Source of the DNA: Spirochaetaceae bacterium
GTDB taxonomy: Bacteria > Spirochaetota > Spirochaetia > Treponematales > Rectinemataceae
Length of the DNA: 52,609 nt
Reading direction: 5' to 3'
NCBI GenBank assembly: GCA_026418115.1
Contig: JAOABY010000010.1
Location: 1-52,609 of the forward strand
Below are positions 33,239 to 42,100 of the stretch, one piece after another. The notes beneath the pieces are model-generated. The model saw only the letters and a list, made by a program, of their open reading frames with translations. It was not told the origin of the DNA and ran no database searches. Both the position numbers and the translations under genes were made by a program. The first letter of the stretch is position 1, and every line of letters starts with the position of its first letter.

Positions 33239-36200
33239 GAGCGCCAGACCTCCTCAACTGCAGGCAGCGACTCGAGCATCCTGACATCCTCATCAGTGGC
33301 TGAGCAGCGCGTATGGTGGCCAGCTTCCACGACCGCCTCTCCGCCTGTCGAGAGCGGTACATGGAAGAGCACCTTGCACTGGCCGTGCATCGAGAACACT
33401 GCATCTCGCAAAGCTATCAGATGACTGTCGTCATGCCCGCGCGCCGAGGGCGAGAGCTTGACGTGGAGCTCGCGCCATGAGCGGTGTCGCAGCTCCTCCG
33501 GATTCAGCACTTCCGATATTTTCAGGCTCGGCTTGTCTCGAGAGCGATCGAACTGACCGCGAACGCAGATTATGCTGTCCTTGCGGAAGGCCTGCTCGAA
33601 TCGTTCCAGTGTATCGGAAAAGACAACCATCTCGATGCTGCCATTGTAGTCTTCCAGCACGCCAAAGGCCATTTTCCGCCCGTTTTTCGTAATATGGGTG
33701 CGGAATTCCTTCAGCATCGCCACCACAACATACTCCCGTTCAGATACCGCCCGCTCCAGATGGGCCAGATCAAGCGTGGAAGAGCGCTCCCAGATCAGAC
33801 GGTATTCGTCCATGGGATGAGCCGAGAAGAAAAAGCCGAGCAGTTCCTTTTCCGACTGGAGAAGCTCCTGATTCGAAAACTCCTCAGCAGGCTCAAACAT
33901 GAATTCTGGATAGGGCGCCATATCCTCGAGCTCGAACAGCGACCCCAAACGCGACGCCTCATATGCTCGCTTCCCTGCGACATGCTCCATGGCACGCTCG
34001 AGATTCTGCATGAGCTCTCTGCGCTTATGCCCGAGCGAATCGAAACAGCCAGCCAGAATGAGACTCTCCAGAGTCTTGCGGTTCATGCCTGCATCTCCCA
34101 GTCTCTCGAGGAACTGGATAAAGCCGGCATAGGGGCCTCTGGCTTCCCGCTCTTTCTGGATGGCATAGGCAACACCTTCGCCTACTCCCTTGATGCCCAA
34201 AAGCCCATAGATAATCTGCCCCTGATCCACCGTGAACTTGGCCGCGGAACGATTGATGTCCGGTGGCAGGACAGCCAGCCCCATGGCTCGCGCTTCGCCT
34301 ATGTACTCGGTGAGCTTGTCGGTATTCGCGATTTCATTGGTAAGGTTCGCCGCCATGAATTCGGCTGGATAATTGGCTTTCAGATAGGCAGTGCGATAGG
34401 CGACCACCGAATAGGCTGCCGCATGGGATTTGTTGAATCCGTAGCCTGCAAAAGGCGTCAGAATATCGAAAATACGCTCGGCATCCTCTTTGCTGTAGCC
34501 GCGGGCCACTGCGCCTTCAATGAAGGGACCCCGTTCCTTTTCCAGAATCTCGGGTTTCTTTTTTCCCATGGCTCGCCTGAGAAGGTCGGCACGCCCGAGC
34601 GAGTAGCCGGCAACCTCTCGAGCCACCTGCATGACCTGTTCCTGATAGACGATGACGCCATAGGTTCCCTTGAGATATTTCTCCAGAGAAGGATGCGGGT
34701 AGGTAATCGGCATGCGTCCATTCTTGGAATCTATGAACTGGTCGATGAAATCCATCGGGCCGGGTCTGTAGAGCGCATTCAAGGCAATCAGATCCTCGAT
34801 TCTGGCAGGTTTGGCGCGCTTGAGAATGGATTGCATGCCCTGCGATTCAAACTGGAAAATCGAGGTGCTTCTTCCTTCGCCAAGCAGGGCAAAGGTTTTC
34901 TGATCATCTTCAGGTATGGAACCTTCATCAAGTTCGATACCCCGCTTGCGGATCAGATCGAGCGTGTGGCGGATCAGCGTCAGCGTCTTGAGCCCCAAAA
35001 AGTCCATTTTTACGAGGCCGCACTTCTCGAGATATTCCATCGTATACTGGGTGGCCACCAGACCGGTTTTGGGATCCTTGTACAGCGGTACATAGTCAGT
35101 GAGTTCGCTCTTGCCTATTACGATGCCTGCGGCGTGCAGCGAACTGTGGCGGTGCAGGTTCTCCAGTTTGGCAGCAATGCTGAACAGCTCATGATACTTG
35201 GGATTCTGTGCGAGCTGGGCGAGTTTGGGTTCCGACTCGAGGGCCTTGGACAAGGTGATCTTGGGGTCTTCCGGCACAAGCTTGGCAATCTGGTTTGCCT
35301 CCTCAAAGGGAATGTCCAGAGCCCTTGCCACATCCTTGATGACAGCCTTGGCTTTCAAGGTACCAAAGGTAATAATCTGACCAACTCGATCCTGCCCATA
35401 CTTGCCGGCTACATAGTCGATTACCTCGCCTCTGCGTTCGAAGTCAAAATCGACGTCAAAATCCGGCATGCTGATGCGCTCCGGATTCAGAAAGCGCTCA
35501 AACAGAAGGTCGTATTTCAGCGGATCGATGTCGGTGATCCGTATTGAGTAGGCGACCAGGGAGCCAGCTCCCGAGCCTCGCCCCGGCCCGACCGGTATGC
35601 CATGTTCCTTCGCCCAGTTGATAAAGTCCCAGACAATGAGAAAATAGCCCGTAAAGCCCATCTTTACGATAATGTCGAGCTCATACTCGAGACGCTCCCG
35701 TGCTTCTGCCGAAGGATTGCCAAAGCGCTTCTCCAGTCCGGTTCGGGCGATATGTCGGAGGTACTCTTCCGGTGAGGAGAAACCTTCCGGGATCTGGTAA
35801 TCCGGCAGGAGAGGGCCAGGGAACTCGATCTGGAACTGCGCCATCTCATTGATTTTGAGTGTATTTGACAGAGCCTCCGGCACTTCCGCAAACAAGGCCG
35901 CCATCTCTTCGGGACTTTTAAGGTAGAATTCGTCATTGGGAAAACGCATGCGGCCGGGGTCATTCCGGCGGCGGTTGGTGCCGATACAGAGCAGTATATC
36001 CTGAGCGACGGCATCCTCCCGCCGGATATAATGGAGATCGTTGGTAGCAATGAGCGGGATGCCAAGTTCCCGCGAGAGGTGCACGAGCTCTCTGTTCACG
36101 ATACGCTGCTCATCAAGGCCATGGTCCTGGAGCTCGAGATAGAAATGATCCTTCCCGAACAGCTCATTGTAGAAAAGAATCTTTTTCCTTGCCTGCTCGA

Positions 36201-36657
36201 TCTTGCCCGCCAGAATGAGCGAGGGTATCTCTCCTGCCAGGCAGGCAGTCGAGGCAATCAGCCCACGCGCATGCTGAGCGAGCAAATCATCATCAATACG
36301 AGGCTTGTAGTAGAAGCCCTCGGTGAACGACCGGCTGGTCAGTCGCATGAGGTTCCGATAGCCTTCCTGGTTTTCTGCCAGCAACAGAAAATGCCAGTAC
36401 TTGTTGCCGCTCTCGGTGCCGGTCTTCTCAAAGCGGGAAGCGCCCGCAACATAGAATTCACATCCGATAATGGGGTTGATGCCGGCATCACGGCATTCCT
36501 TCTCAAACGACATCACGCCGAACATGTTCCCATGATCCGTTATGGCCAGACCCGGCATACCCATGGCCTTGGCCTGCTGGACAAGAGGTTTGATGGGGGC
36601 GGCACCATCAAGGAGTGAATAGTCGGTATGGTTATGAAGATGGACAAACTCGGGCAT
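33235..36657 (-). CDS. dnaE: DNA polymerase III alpha subunit
   Basis: Replicative DNA polymerase of the DnaE1 type, 1140 residues. The start at 36657 (MPEFVHLHNHTDYSLLDG) fits the family; a GTG six codons upstream is also open. The PHP domain is at the N-terminus. The polymerase palm shows GPGRGSGAGSLVAY and the catalytic acids in PDFDVDFDFERRGEVIDY. The fingers segment (SHAAAYSVVAYRTAYLKANY), tandem helix-hairpin-helix and an OB-fold near residue 980 (REYVVVAMLKEFRTHITKNG) follow. The C-terminus (PAVEEVWRS) is short but complete. Confidence 0.97.
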   Translation of the reverse strand: MPEFVHLHNHTDYSLLDGAAPIKPLVQQAKAMGMPGLAITDHGNMFGVMSFEKECRDAGINPIIGCEFYVAGASRFEKTGTESGNKYWHFLLLAENQEGYRNLMRLTSRSFTEGFYYKPRIDDDLLAQHARGLIASTACLAGEIPSLILAGKIEQARKKILFYNELFGKDHFYLELQDHGLDEQRIVNRELVHLSRELGIPLIATNDLHYIRREDAVAQDILLCIGTNRRRNDPGRMRFPNDEFYLKSPEEMAALFAEVPEALSNTLKINEMAQFQIEFPGPLLPDYQIPEGFSSPEEYLRHIARTGLEKRFGNPSAEARERLEYELDIIVKMGFTGYFLIVWDFINWAKEHGIPVGPGRGSGAGSLVAYSIRITDIDPLKYDLLFERFLNPERISMPDFDVDFDFERRGEVIDYVAGKYGQDRVGQIITFGTLKAKAVIKDVARALDIPFEEANQIAKLVPEDPKITLSKALESEPKLAQLAQNPKYHELFSIAAKLENLHRHSSLHAAGIVIGKSELTDYVPLYKDPKTGLVATQYTMEYLEKCGLVKMDFLGLKTLTLIRHTLDLIRKRGIELDEGSIPEDDQKTFALLGEGRSTSIFQFESQGMQSILKRAKPARIEDLIALNALYRPGPMDFIDQFIDSKNGRMPITYPHPSLEKYLKGTYGVIVYQEQVMQVAREVAGYSLGRADLLRRAMGKKKPEILEKERGPFIEGAVARGYSKEDAERIFDILTPFAGYGFNKSHAAAYSVVAYRTAYLKANYPAEFMAANLTNEIANTDKLTEYIGEARAMGLAVLPPDINRSAAKFTVDQGQIIYGLLGIKGVGEGVAYAIQKEREARGPYAGFIQFLERLGDAGMNRKTLESLILAGCFDSLGHKRRELMQNLERAMEHVAGKRAYEASRLGSLFELEDMAPYPEFMFEPAEEFSNQELLQSEKELLGFFFSAHPMDEYRLIWERSSTLDLAHLERAVSEREYVVVAMLKEFRTHITKNGRKMAFGVLEDYNGSIEMVVFSDTLERFEQAFRKDSIICVRGQFDRSRDKPSLKISEVLNPEELRHRSWRELHVKLSPSARGHDDSHLIALRDAVFSMHGQCKVLFHVPLSTGGEAVVEAGHHTRCSATDEDVRMLESLPAVEEVWRS

Positions 36658-36663
36658 GCTCCG

Positions 36664-36686
36664 AGTATAGCGCACTCAGGCAGCTT
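36664..36686 (-). promoter_or_regulatory. Possible leaderless promoter of dnaE
   Basis: On the minus strand TATACT (36669-36664) ends 6 nt before the ATG at 36657, so a transcript would start on or next to the start codon. A poor TCGTCA lies about 17 nt upstream. A GGAG next to the ATG is too close to serve as a normal ribosome binding site. Confidence 0.4.
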
Positions 36687-36709
36687 TGACGAAGGGTGCT
36701 GATTGCACT

Positions 36710-36738
36710 TTGCGTATCTCCTTGAATCGTGCTATCAT
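36710..36738 (+). promoter_or_regulatory. Candidate promoter of the molybdenum hydroxylase operon
   Basis: TTGCGT (36710-36715), 17 nt, then TATCAT (36733-36738). The transcript start would be near 36745, giving a 38-nt leader that contains AGGAG before the first gene. Confidence 0.5.
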
Positions 36739-36782
36739 TGGCGACGCTCTGTGCAGATTCCATCCCATACAGGAGCGTGATC

Positions 36783-37571
36783 ATGGAAATAAAGGAATAT
36801 GTGCGTCCCTCGAGCCTCGAGGAGGCGTACCAGCTCATGAGAACACGCCACGCAACACCCCTGGGTGGTTGCGTCTGGCTGAGAATGAATGCAAAACCTG
36901 TGGCGCTGGGAGTGGATCTTGCTTCGCTCGATCTCGACTACATCCGTGATACGGGCGACATGATCGAAATCGGCGCCATGACCACGTATCGCAGCCTTGA
37001 AACATCGAACCTGCTTGCAAAACAGTATGGGAAGCTCTTCCCCGAGGCACTCAGTCACATTGTAGGAGTGCAGCTGCGAGCAACCATTTCGGTAGGCGGC
37101 ACGGTTGCAGGGCGCTATGGCTTTTCCGATCTGAATACCACGCTCAGCGCTCTGGGCGCCAAAGTAGTGCTCTATCCAGGAACGATCACGGATCTCGCCA
37201 CCTTCATTGCCGAAGGCGCCGAATCCCCCTTCCTGGTAGAAAAGATCCTGCTGCCAAAAGGTGTCCGGGGAGCCTACCAGCAGATACGGATTACCCGCAA
37301 CGATTTCCCCATCCTGAATGTTGCCGTCGCATGGACTGGCTCGGCCTGGCGTGTTGCTGTCGGCTCCAGACCCGCAGCAACCAGGCTCTGTCACGCTGCC
37401 ATGCAGATGCTGGGTTCCGATCCGTGCCCTTCTGATCAGACGATCGAAGCAGCGTCCATGCAGGCTGCCGAGGAAACTTCGGTAGGTTCAGATATACGCG
37501 CCAGCCACGATTATCGCAAGGCAGTCCTGCCCGTGCTGATCCGGCGCGCACTCCTGGAGGTCCGAGGATGA
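36783..37571 (+). CDS. Molybdenum hydroxylase, FAD-binding subunit (XdhB/CoxM-like)
   Basis: The FAD subunit of a xanthine-dehydrogenase-family enzyme, 262 residues. The ATG at 36783 has AGGAG upstream. The FAD loops read ATPLGGCVWLRMN, where most members have AGGTDL, and TISVGGTVAGRYGFSDLNTT, with LSALGAKVVLY following. It carries electrons from the 2Fe-2S subunit to NAD or another acceptor. The four downstream genes overlap or nearly overlap each other, so the operon is tightly coupled. Confidence 0.92.
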   Translation: MEIKEYVRPSSLEEAYQLMRTRHATPLGGCVWLRMNAKPVALGVDLASLDLDYIRDTGDMIEIGAMTTYRSLETSNLLAKQYGKLFPEALSHIVGVQLRATISVGGTVAGRYGFSDLNTTLSALGAKVVLYPGTITDLATFIAEGAESPFLVEKILLPKGVRGAYQQIRITRNDFPILNVAVAWTGSAWRVAVGSRPAATRLCHAAMQMLGSDPCPSDQTIEAASMQAAEETSVGSDIRASHDYRKAVLPVLIRRALLEVRG

Positions 37572-38023
37572 TAGTCACCATCACCATTAATGGTAAAAAA
37601 GAATCGCTCCAGATTGAACCGGGCGACATGCTGGTTGACACCCTTCGCAATGCCGGCCATGTCGAGGTGAAAAAGGGCTGTGACACTGGGAACTGCGGTG
37701 TCTGCACCGTACTGCTCGATGGCAAGCCCATACGCTCGTGCTCCTTCCTTGCCGTTCGTGCAGAAGGCCATGAGATCACTACGATTCAGGGAGTTGCCGA
37801 GGAAGCGCGCCGTTTTGCAGACTTCCTCAACCGCGAAGGTGCGGATCAGTGCGGTTTCTGCGCGCCAGGCTTTGCCCTTACGGTCATTGCAATGAAACGC
37901 GAACTCAAGAACCCCACCGAAGAGGAAATCCGGCACTATCTTGCCGGCAACCTCTGCCGCTGTACAGGCTACGAGAGCCAGCACCGCGCCATCAGAAACT
38001 ATCTGGAGGCTGACCATGCATGA
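37568..38023 (+). CDS. Molybdenum hydroxylase, [2Fe-2S] subunit (XdhC-small/CoxS-like)
   Basis: A 151-residue subunit with two [2Fe-2S] clusters. The N-terminal plant-type cluster has CDTGNCGVCTVLLDG and a later SCSF Cys; the C-terminal helical domain has QCGFCAPGF and LCRCTGYE. All eight Cys ligands are visible. The start overlaps the FAD-subunit stop (ATGA), and the end overlaps the large subunit by 8 nt. Confidence 0.96.
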   Translation: MIVTITINGKKESLQIEPGDMLVDTLRNAGHVEVKKGCDTGNCGVCTVLLDGKPIRSCSFLAVRAEGHEITTIQGVAEEARRFADFLNREGADQCGFCAPGFALTVIAMKRELKNPTEEEIRHYLAGNLCRCTGYESQHRAIRNYLEADHA

Positions 38024-40373
38024 AGCACCCATGAGAAATGCACCCACGTTCAGTGTTGTCGCCCATCCGCACAAGAAGGTTGATGGAGAAGGCCTGATGC
38101 TGGGAAGGCCGGCATATACCGATGATCTTGTTCCCTCCAATGCTCTCCACGTAAAACTGGTGCGGAGCCCCCATGCCTTTGCACGTATCAAGTCGATCGA
38201 TGCGACAGAAGCGCTCAAACTCCCGGGTGTCGCATGCGTGCTCACCTGGAAGGACTGCCCGCGCATTCCCATCACCAGAGCTGGCCAGGGCAACCCCGAG
38301 CCAAGCCCTCACGATCGCTTCATTCTTGACGAATATGTCCGCTACGTGGGCGATGAGGCTGCCGTGGTGGCTGCAGAGGACGAAGCCACCGCAGAGAAGG
38401 CTGCATCACTGCTGAAAATCGAGTATGAAGTACTCGAGCCGATACTTGATTTCGAGCATGCAAAGGACAATCCCATCATCATCCACCCCGAGGAAGGCAT
38501 CCACGAGATGTTCCCCATCGGCTTCGAGCCGAAGCGCAACATCGCAGCGGCCTACCATATGGAAGTGGGAGACGTCGAGCAGGAGCTGGCTGCAAGCCCC
38601 GTCCGTGTTGACACGGTAGTCTATACACAGGCTCAGAACCATGTTGCGATGGAGCCTCACGCTGCCTTTTCCTATCTCGATGTGCAGGGACGCCTGACCA
38701 TTGTGACGTCCACGCAGAACCCATGGCATACCCGAAGGCTGCTCGGTCTCGCCCTGCAGATGCCGCTGCGCAGCATTCGGATCGTCAAACCTCGTGTTGG
38801 CGGCGGCTTTGGCGCCAAGCAGCACATTCATGTCGAACCCTACGTCGCGCTCGTCACATTGAAAACCGGCAGACCTGCCCGCATTGCCCTTACCCGCCGA
38901 GAAGTCTTCGAAAGCACCTTTACCCGCCACCAGATGCGGGTCAACATTCGCCTGGGTGCCGACCCTGACGGTACGCTCCGCGCCATCGATATGCAGGTGC
39001 TGTCCAATACAGGTGCCTATGGCGAGCATGCGCTGACCACTTTCATGGTTGCAGGCTCCAAGACGCTGCCCCTTTACAACAAGGTCAAGGCAGTGCGTTT
39101 TGGCGGCGATGTCGTCTACACCAACAAGGTTTCGGCCGGTGCATTCAGAGGCTATGGCGCCATTCAGGGCTTGACCGGTCTGGAATCTGCCATCGACGAA
39201 CTGGCCCACAAGCTTGGTGTGTCGCCTGTCGAACTGCGACGCAAGAACATGATCCATGAAGGCGAAACCAGCGAAGTCTTTCGTATCATGGGAGAGGGCA
39301 CCGAAGGCGTGGCAATGAACATCGAGTCCTGCAAGCTTGAGGAATGCATCAGACGCGGCAAGGAGCTCATCGGGTGGAATGATGAGAGGCTCGTCTGGGA
39401 AGTTGCTCCGGGCAGGGTGCATGCCCTCGGCATGGCAATCGCCATGCAGGGATCCGGCATTCCCATGATCGACATGGGCTCGGCTCGCATCGAACTCCAG
39501 GATGGCGGCTTCTTCAAGCTTCATGTCGGTGCCACGGATATCGGCACTGGCTCGGACACCATTCTGGCACAGATTGCAGCAGAAGAGCTCGGTGTCGATA
39601 TGGAGGATATCATCATTCACTCTTCCGACACCGATCATACTCCCTTTGATGTAGGAGCCTATGCTTCCAGCACCACCTATGTCTCGGGCTCGGCAGTCCT
39701 CAAGGCCGCGGCCTCCATGCGCAGAAAGCTGATCGACACTGTCGCCATGCTCTGGAATGTAAGTCCGGAGGACGTGATCTACGAAGACAAGGCGTTCCGG
39801 ACTGTCGACGGCAGCCGGCATCTCACTCTGCATGATTTCAGCTATGATACCCTGTACCACAACGGCGTGCGCATGCAGACCATAGAGGTTACGGAATCCT
39901 TCTCGGGAGAAAAATCTCCTCCCCCCTACCTCGCTGGATTCGTCGAAATCGAGCTCGACAAGGAGACCGGAAAGGTTGATGTAGTGAAATACGTTGGAGT
40001 AGCCGATGTGGGCACCCCCATCAATCCCAACCTTGCAAAGATACAGATCGAGGGTGGTCTGCTCCAGGGTATAGGCATGGCACTGTATGAAGATGTCCGC
40101 TACTCGGACAAGGGACACCTGCTGAGCCACAACCTCATGACCTATGCGATTCCCTCCCGCGAGGATGTAGGCAGTATCGTAGTTGAGCTTGTGGACAGCT
40201 ATGAACCGTCCGGCCCCTGCGGCGCCAAGTCGGCAGGAGAAATAGGCATCGATACACCGCCAGCTGCAATCGCCAACGCCATCCGCAATGCAACAGGCGT
40301 CCGCCTGACACATCTGCCCTTCACGCCGGACAAGGTGCTTGCGGCAATCAAGGCTGCAGAAGGTGCGGCATGA
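38016..40373 (+). CDS. Molybdenum hydroxylase, molybdopterin-binding subunit (XdhA/CoxL-like)
   Basis: The catalytic subunit, 785 residues, which binds molybdopterin (probably as the cytosine dinucleotide) and hydroxylates its substrate using water. The ATG at 38016 has GGAGG upstream. The small a/b hammerhead domain (residues 1-130) is followed by the cofactor-binding domain with VGGGFGAKQH, SAGAFRGYGAIQG and GTGSDTILAQIAAEELGV. The catalytic Glu is in CGAKSAGEIGIDTP near the C-terminus. The substrate may be a purine, an aldehyde or a heterocycle; the active-site loops cannot decide this by eye. Confidence 0.95.
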   Translation: MHEAPMRNAPTFSVVAHPHKKVDGEGLMLGRPAYTDDLVPSNALHVKLVRSPHAFARIKSIDATEALKLPGVACVLTWKDCPRIPITRAGQGNPEPSPHDRFILDEYVRYVGDEAAVVAAEDEATAEKAASLLKIEYEVLEPILDFEHAKDNPIIIHPEEGIHEMFPIGFEPKRNIAAAYHMEVGDVEQELAASPVRVDTVVYTQAQNHVAMEPHAAFSYLDVQGRLTIVTSTQNPWHTRRLLGLALQMPLRSIRIVKPRVGGGFGAKQHIHVEPYVALVTLKTGRPARIALTRREVFESTFTRHQMRVNIRLGADPDGTLRAIDMQVLSNTGAYGEHALTTFMVAGSKTLPLYNKVKAVRFGGDVVYTNKVSAGAFRGYGAIQGLTGLESAIDELAHKLGVSPVELRRKNMIHEGETSEVFRIMGEGTEGVAMNIESCKLEECIRRGKELIGWNDERLVWEVAPGRVHALGMAIAMQGSGIPMIDMGSARIELQDGGFFKLHVGATDIGTGSDTILAQIAAEELGVDMEDIIIHSSDTDHTPFDVGAYASSTTYVSGSAVLKAAASMRRKLIDTVAMLWNVSPEDVIYEDKAFRTVDGSRHLTLHDFSYDTLYHNGVRMQTIEVTESFSGEKSPPPYLAGFVEIELDKETGKVDVVKYVGVADVGTPINPNLAKIQIEGGLLQGIGMALYEDVRYSDKGHLLSHNLMTYAIPSREDVGSIVVELVDSYEPSGPCGAKSAGEIGIDTPPAAIANAIRNATGVRLTHLPFTPDKVLAAIKAAEGAA

Positions 40374-41458
40374 CTGATATCCTGCGCTGGATTGCGGCAC
40401 GGTTGGCGAATGGTTCCTCACTTGCTCTGGCTGCCGTAACCCGTGCCGCAGGATCGACTGCCCGCTCCACCGATGCCTTCATGGTGCTCGATGCAGCGGG
40501 CGGCATGATGGGGACGGTCGGCGGAGGATATGCAGAAGCCAAAACCATTGAAGCCTGCAAAACCTCGCTTGCAACCAGTGCCTCGACCGACCTGGAATTC
40601 GATCTCACTCCCGAAGCCCACGGCACACAGATGGTGTGTGGTGGAAGGCTCTCCATTCACATTGAGTATGTCGAGGGAGGCAGCCCTCCTGCCGACGCAC
40701 TGACGGAGTGCCTGCAGCATGTTGAGAGGGGTGAGGCAGCCGGCTGGTCACTCTGGCATCCCCTGAGCGAGGAAGGCTCGCACACCGGCAGCACGCCATT
40801 TGCCATCGTCTCTCGAGCCGACACCTTTGCTATCCATGGAAATGCACCCGATGGCATCGTGCAGGATGCAATAAAAGCGCTCCATGATACTCCGCCGGGA
40901 TATGGCATGGCTGCCATGCTCAATGCACGTACCTGTCGAGGTTTCTGGCTGGGGTTTGAACCAGTGCCGTTGCTGCATGTGTTCGGAGCAGGACATGTGG
41001 GCAAAGCCCTCTGCGAACTCGCTGCCTTCTGCGGCTTCCGTGTGGTGGTTACCGACGATCGATCCGACCAGCTCACGCGCGAGCGCTTCCCGCACGCATC
41101 AAGCCTCAGACTGATCACCTCGTTTGATGATGCGCTCTCAGCCGGTCCATCTGGCCAGCCTGTTCGACTCGGTGCACGGGATTGCGCACTGATCCTGACG
41201 CGAAAGCCGGATATCGACAAGGCTATGCTTGCACAGCTGCTGCGCAGCGAAGCCGGCTACATCGGTCTCATAGGATCCGTCAGCAAGAGAAACGGCATCT
41301 ATGCAGCTCTGCGCGCCGAAGGCTTTTCAGATGCTGACTTTGCAAGGGTGCACTGCCCTGTCGGCCTTGCGATAGGCGCACGAAATCCTGAAGAAATCGC
41401 AGTCAGCATCATGGCGGAAATCATCGCCCATCGCAGCGGAGCACTGCTGCAGCAATGA
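40370..41458 (+). CDS. xdhC: XdhC/CoxI family molybdenum cofactor chaperone
   Basis: A 362-residue XdhC/CoxI family protein that sulfurates and inserts the Mo cofactor into xanthine-dehydrogenase-type enzymes. The N-terminal XdhC/CoxI domain has AAVTRAAGSTARSTDAFMVL, MMGTVGGGYAEA and MVCGGRLSIHIE. The C-terminal Rossmann domain has VFGAGHVGKALCELA and ends GYIGLIGSVSKRNGI, VGLAIGARNPEEIAVSI. Both neighbours overlap it by 4 nt. Confidence 0.93.
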   Translation: MTDILRWIAARLANGSSLALAAVTRAAGSTARSTDAFMVLDAAGGMMGTVGGGYAEAKTIEACKTSLATSASTDLEFDLTPEAHGTQMVCGGRLSIHIEYVEGGSPPADALTECLQHVERGEAAGWSLWHPLSEEGSHTGSTPFAIVSRADTFAIHGNAPDGIVQDAIKALHDTPPGYGMAAMLNARTCRGFWLGFEPVPLLHVFGAGHVGKALCELAAFCGFRVVVTDDRSDQLTRERFPHASSLRLITSFDDALSAGPSGQPVRLGARDCALILTRKPDIDKAMLAQLLRSEAGYIGLIGSVSKRNGIYAALRAEGFSDADFARVHCPVGLAIGARNPEEIAVSIMAEIIAHRSGALLQQ

Positions 41459-42084
41459 ACCAGGCATTGAGCGGCTGCAAGCCGGCTGCCATCATCCTGG
41501 CAGCCGGCTTTTCCTCGAGAATGGGGCTTCTGAAACCACTCCTCGTGGCCAATGGAAAAACCTTTCTTGCCCATGCAGCCCAGACCTTCCTTGATGCCGG
41601 TATTTCGACGATACTGGTCGTCACAGGCCATCAGGCTCCGCTGGTAGAAGCAGAAGCACGGAGGCTGGGACTGCTGTACCGGCGCAACACGCACTACGCT
41701 GAAGGCATGTACACTTCCATCTGCACAGGAATAGAAGCCTTGGCATCAATCAGCCCTGAGGTTCCGGGGGTATTTCTATTGCCGGTGGACATCCCCTTTG
41801 TTGCACCCGATACCATACGATGTCTATGGCAGCACGCTGTGCGCCTTCCGGGGAATGTACTCGTACCATGCAAGTCCGGCATGAGCGGGCATCCCCCCTA
41901 TCTGCCACGCACTCAGTTCGCTTCCATTCTTTCATGGCGAGGGCCGGATGGGCTGCAGGGTCTTCTTGCTTCTGGCGTAGTACCCGTAGCAGCCATTGAG
42001 GTCTCTGATGCAGCCATTCTTCAGGATTACGACAATCCTGAAGACCTGCAGTTCCTGCCTGCCAACAAATCAGATTTGCCATGA
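41455..42084 (+). CDS. mocA: MocA-type molybdopterin cytidylyltransferase
   Basis: A 209-residue nucleotidyltransferase that makes molybdopterin cytosine dinucleotide for the hydroxylase encoded upstream. The nucleotide loop reads ILAAGFSSRMGLLKPLL, then the catalytic Asp is in LLPVDIPFV, and SGMSGHPPYLPR is the typical MocA/MobA third motif. Its presence suggests the MCD rather than plain MPT form of the cofactor. It overlaps xdhC by 4 nt and ends 16 nt from the convergent YibE/F gene, with no clear terminator between. Confidence 0.9.
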   Translation: MNQALSGCKPAAIILAAGFSSRMGLLKPLLVANGKTFLAHAAQTFLDAGISTILVVTGHQAPLVEAEARRLGLLYRRNTHYAEGMYTSICTGIEALASISPEVPGVFLLPVDIPFVAPDTIRCLWQHAVRLPGNVLVPCKSGMSGHPPYLPRTQFASILSWRGPDGLQGLLASGVVPVAAIEVSDAAILQDYDNPEDLQFLPANKSDLP

Positions 42085-42100
42085 GGAAGTAGCGTCCCAA

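Noticed and set aside
33484-35547. Open frame of 687 codons on the plus strand
   Set aside because: It lies wholly opposite dnaE, which has full polymerase motifs. Stop-free antisense frames arise from the codon bias here; no domain was recognised.
38406-40421. Open frame of 671 codons on the minus strand
   Set aside because: Antisense shadow of the molybdopterin-binding subunit, with no ribosome binding site or recognisable motif.
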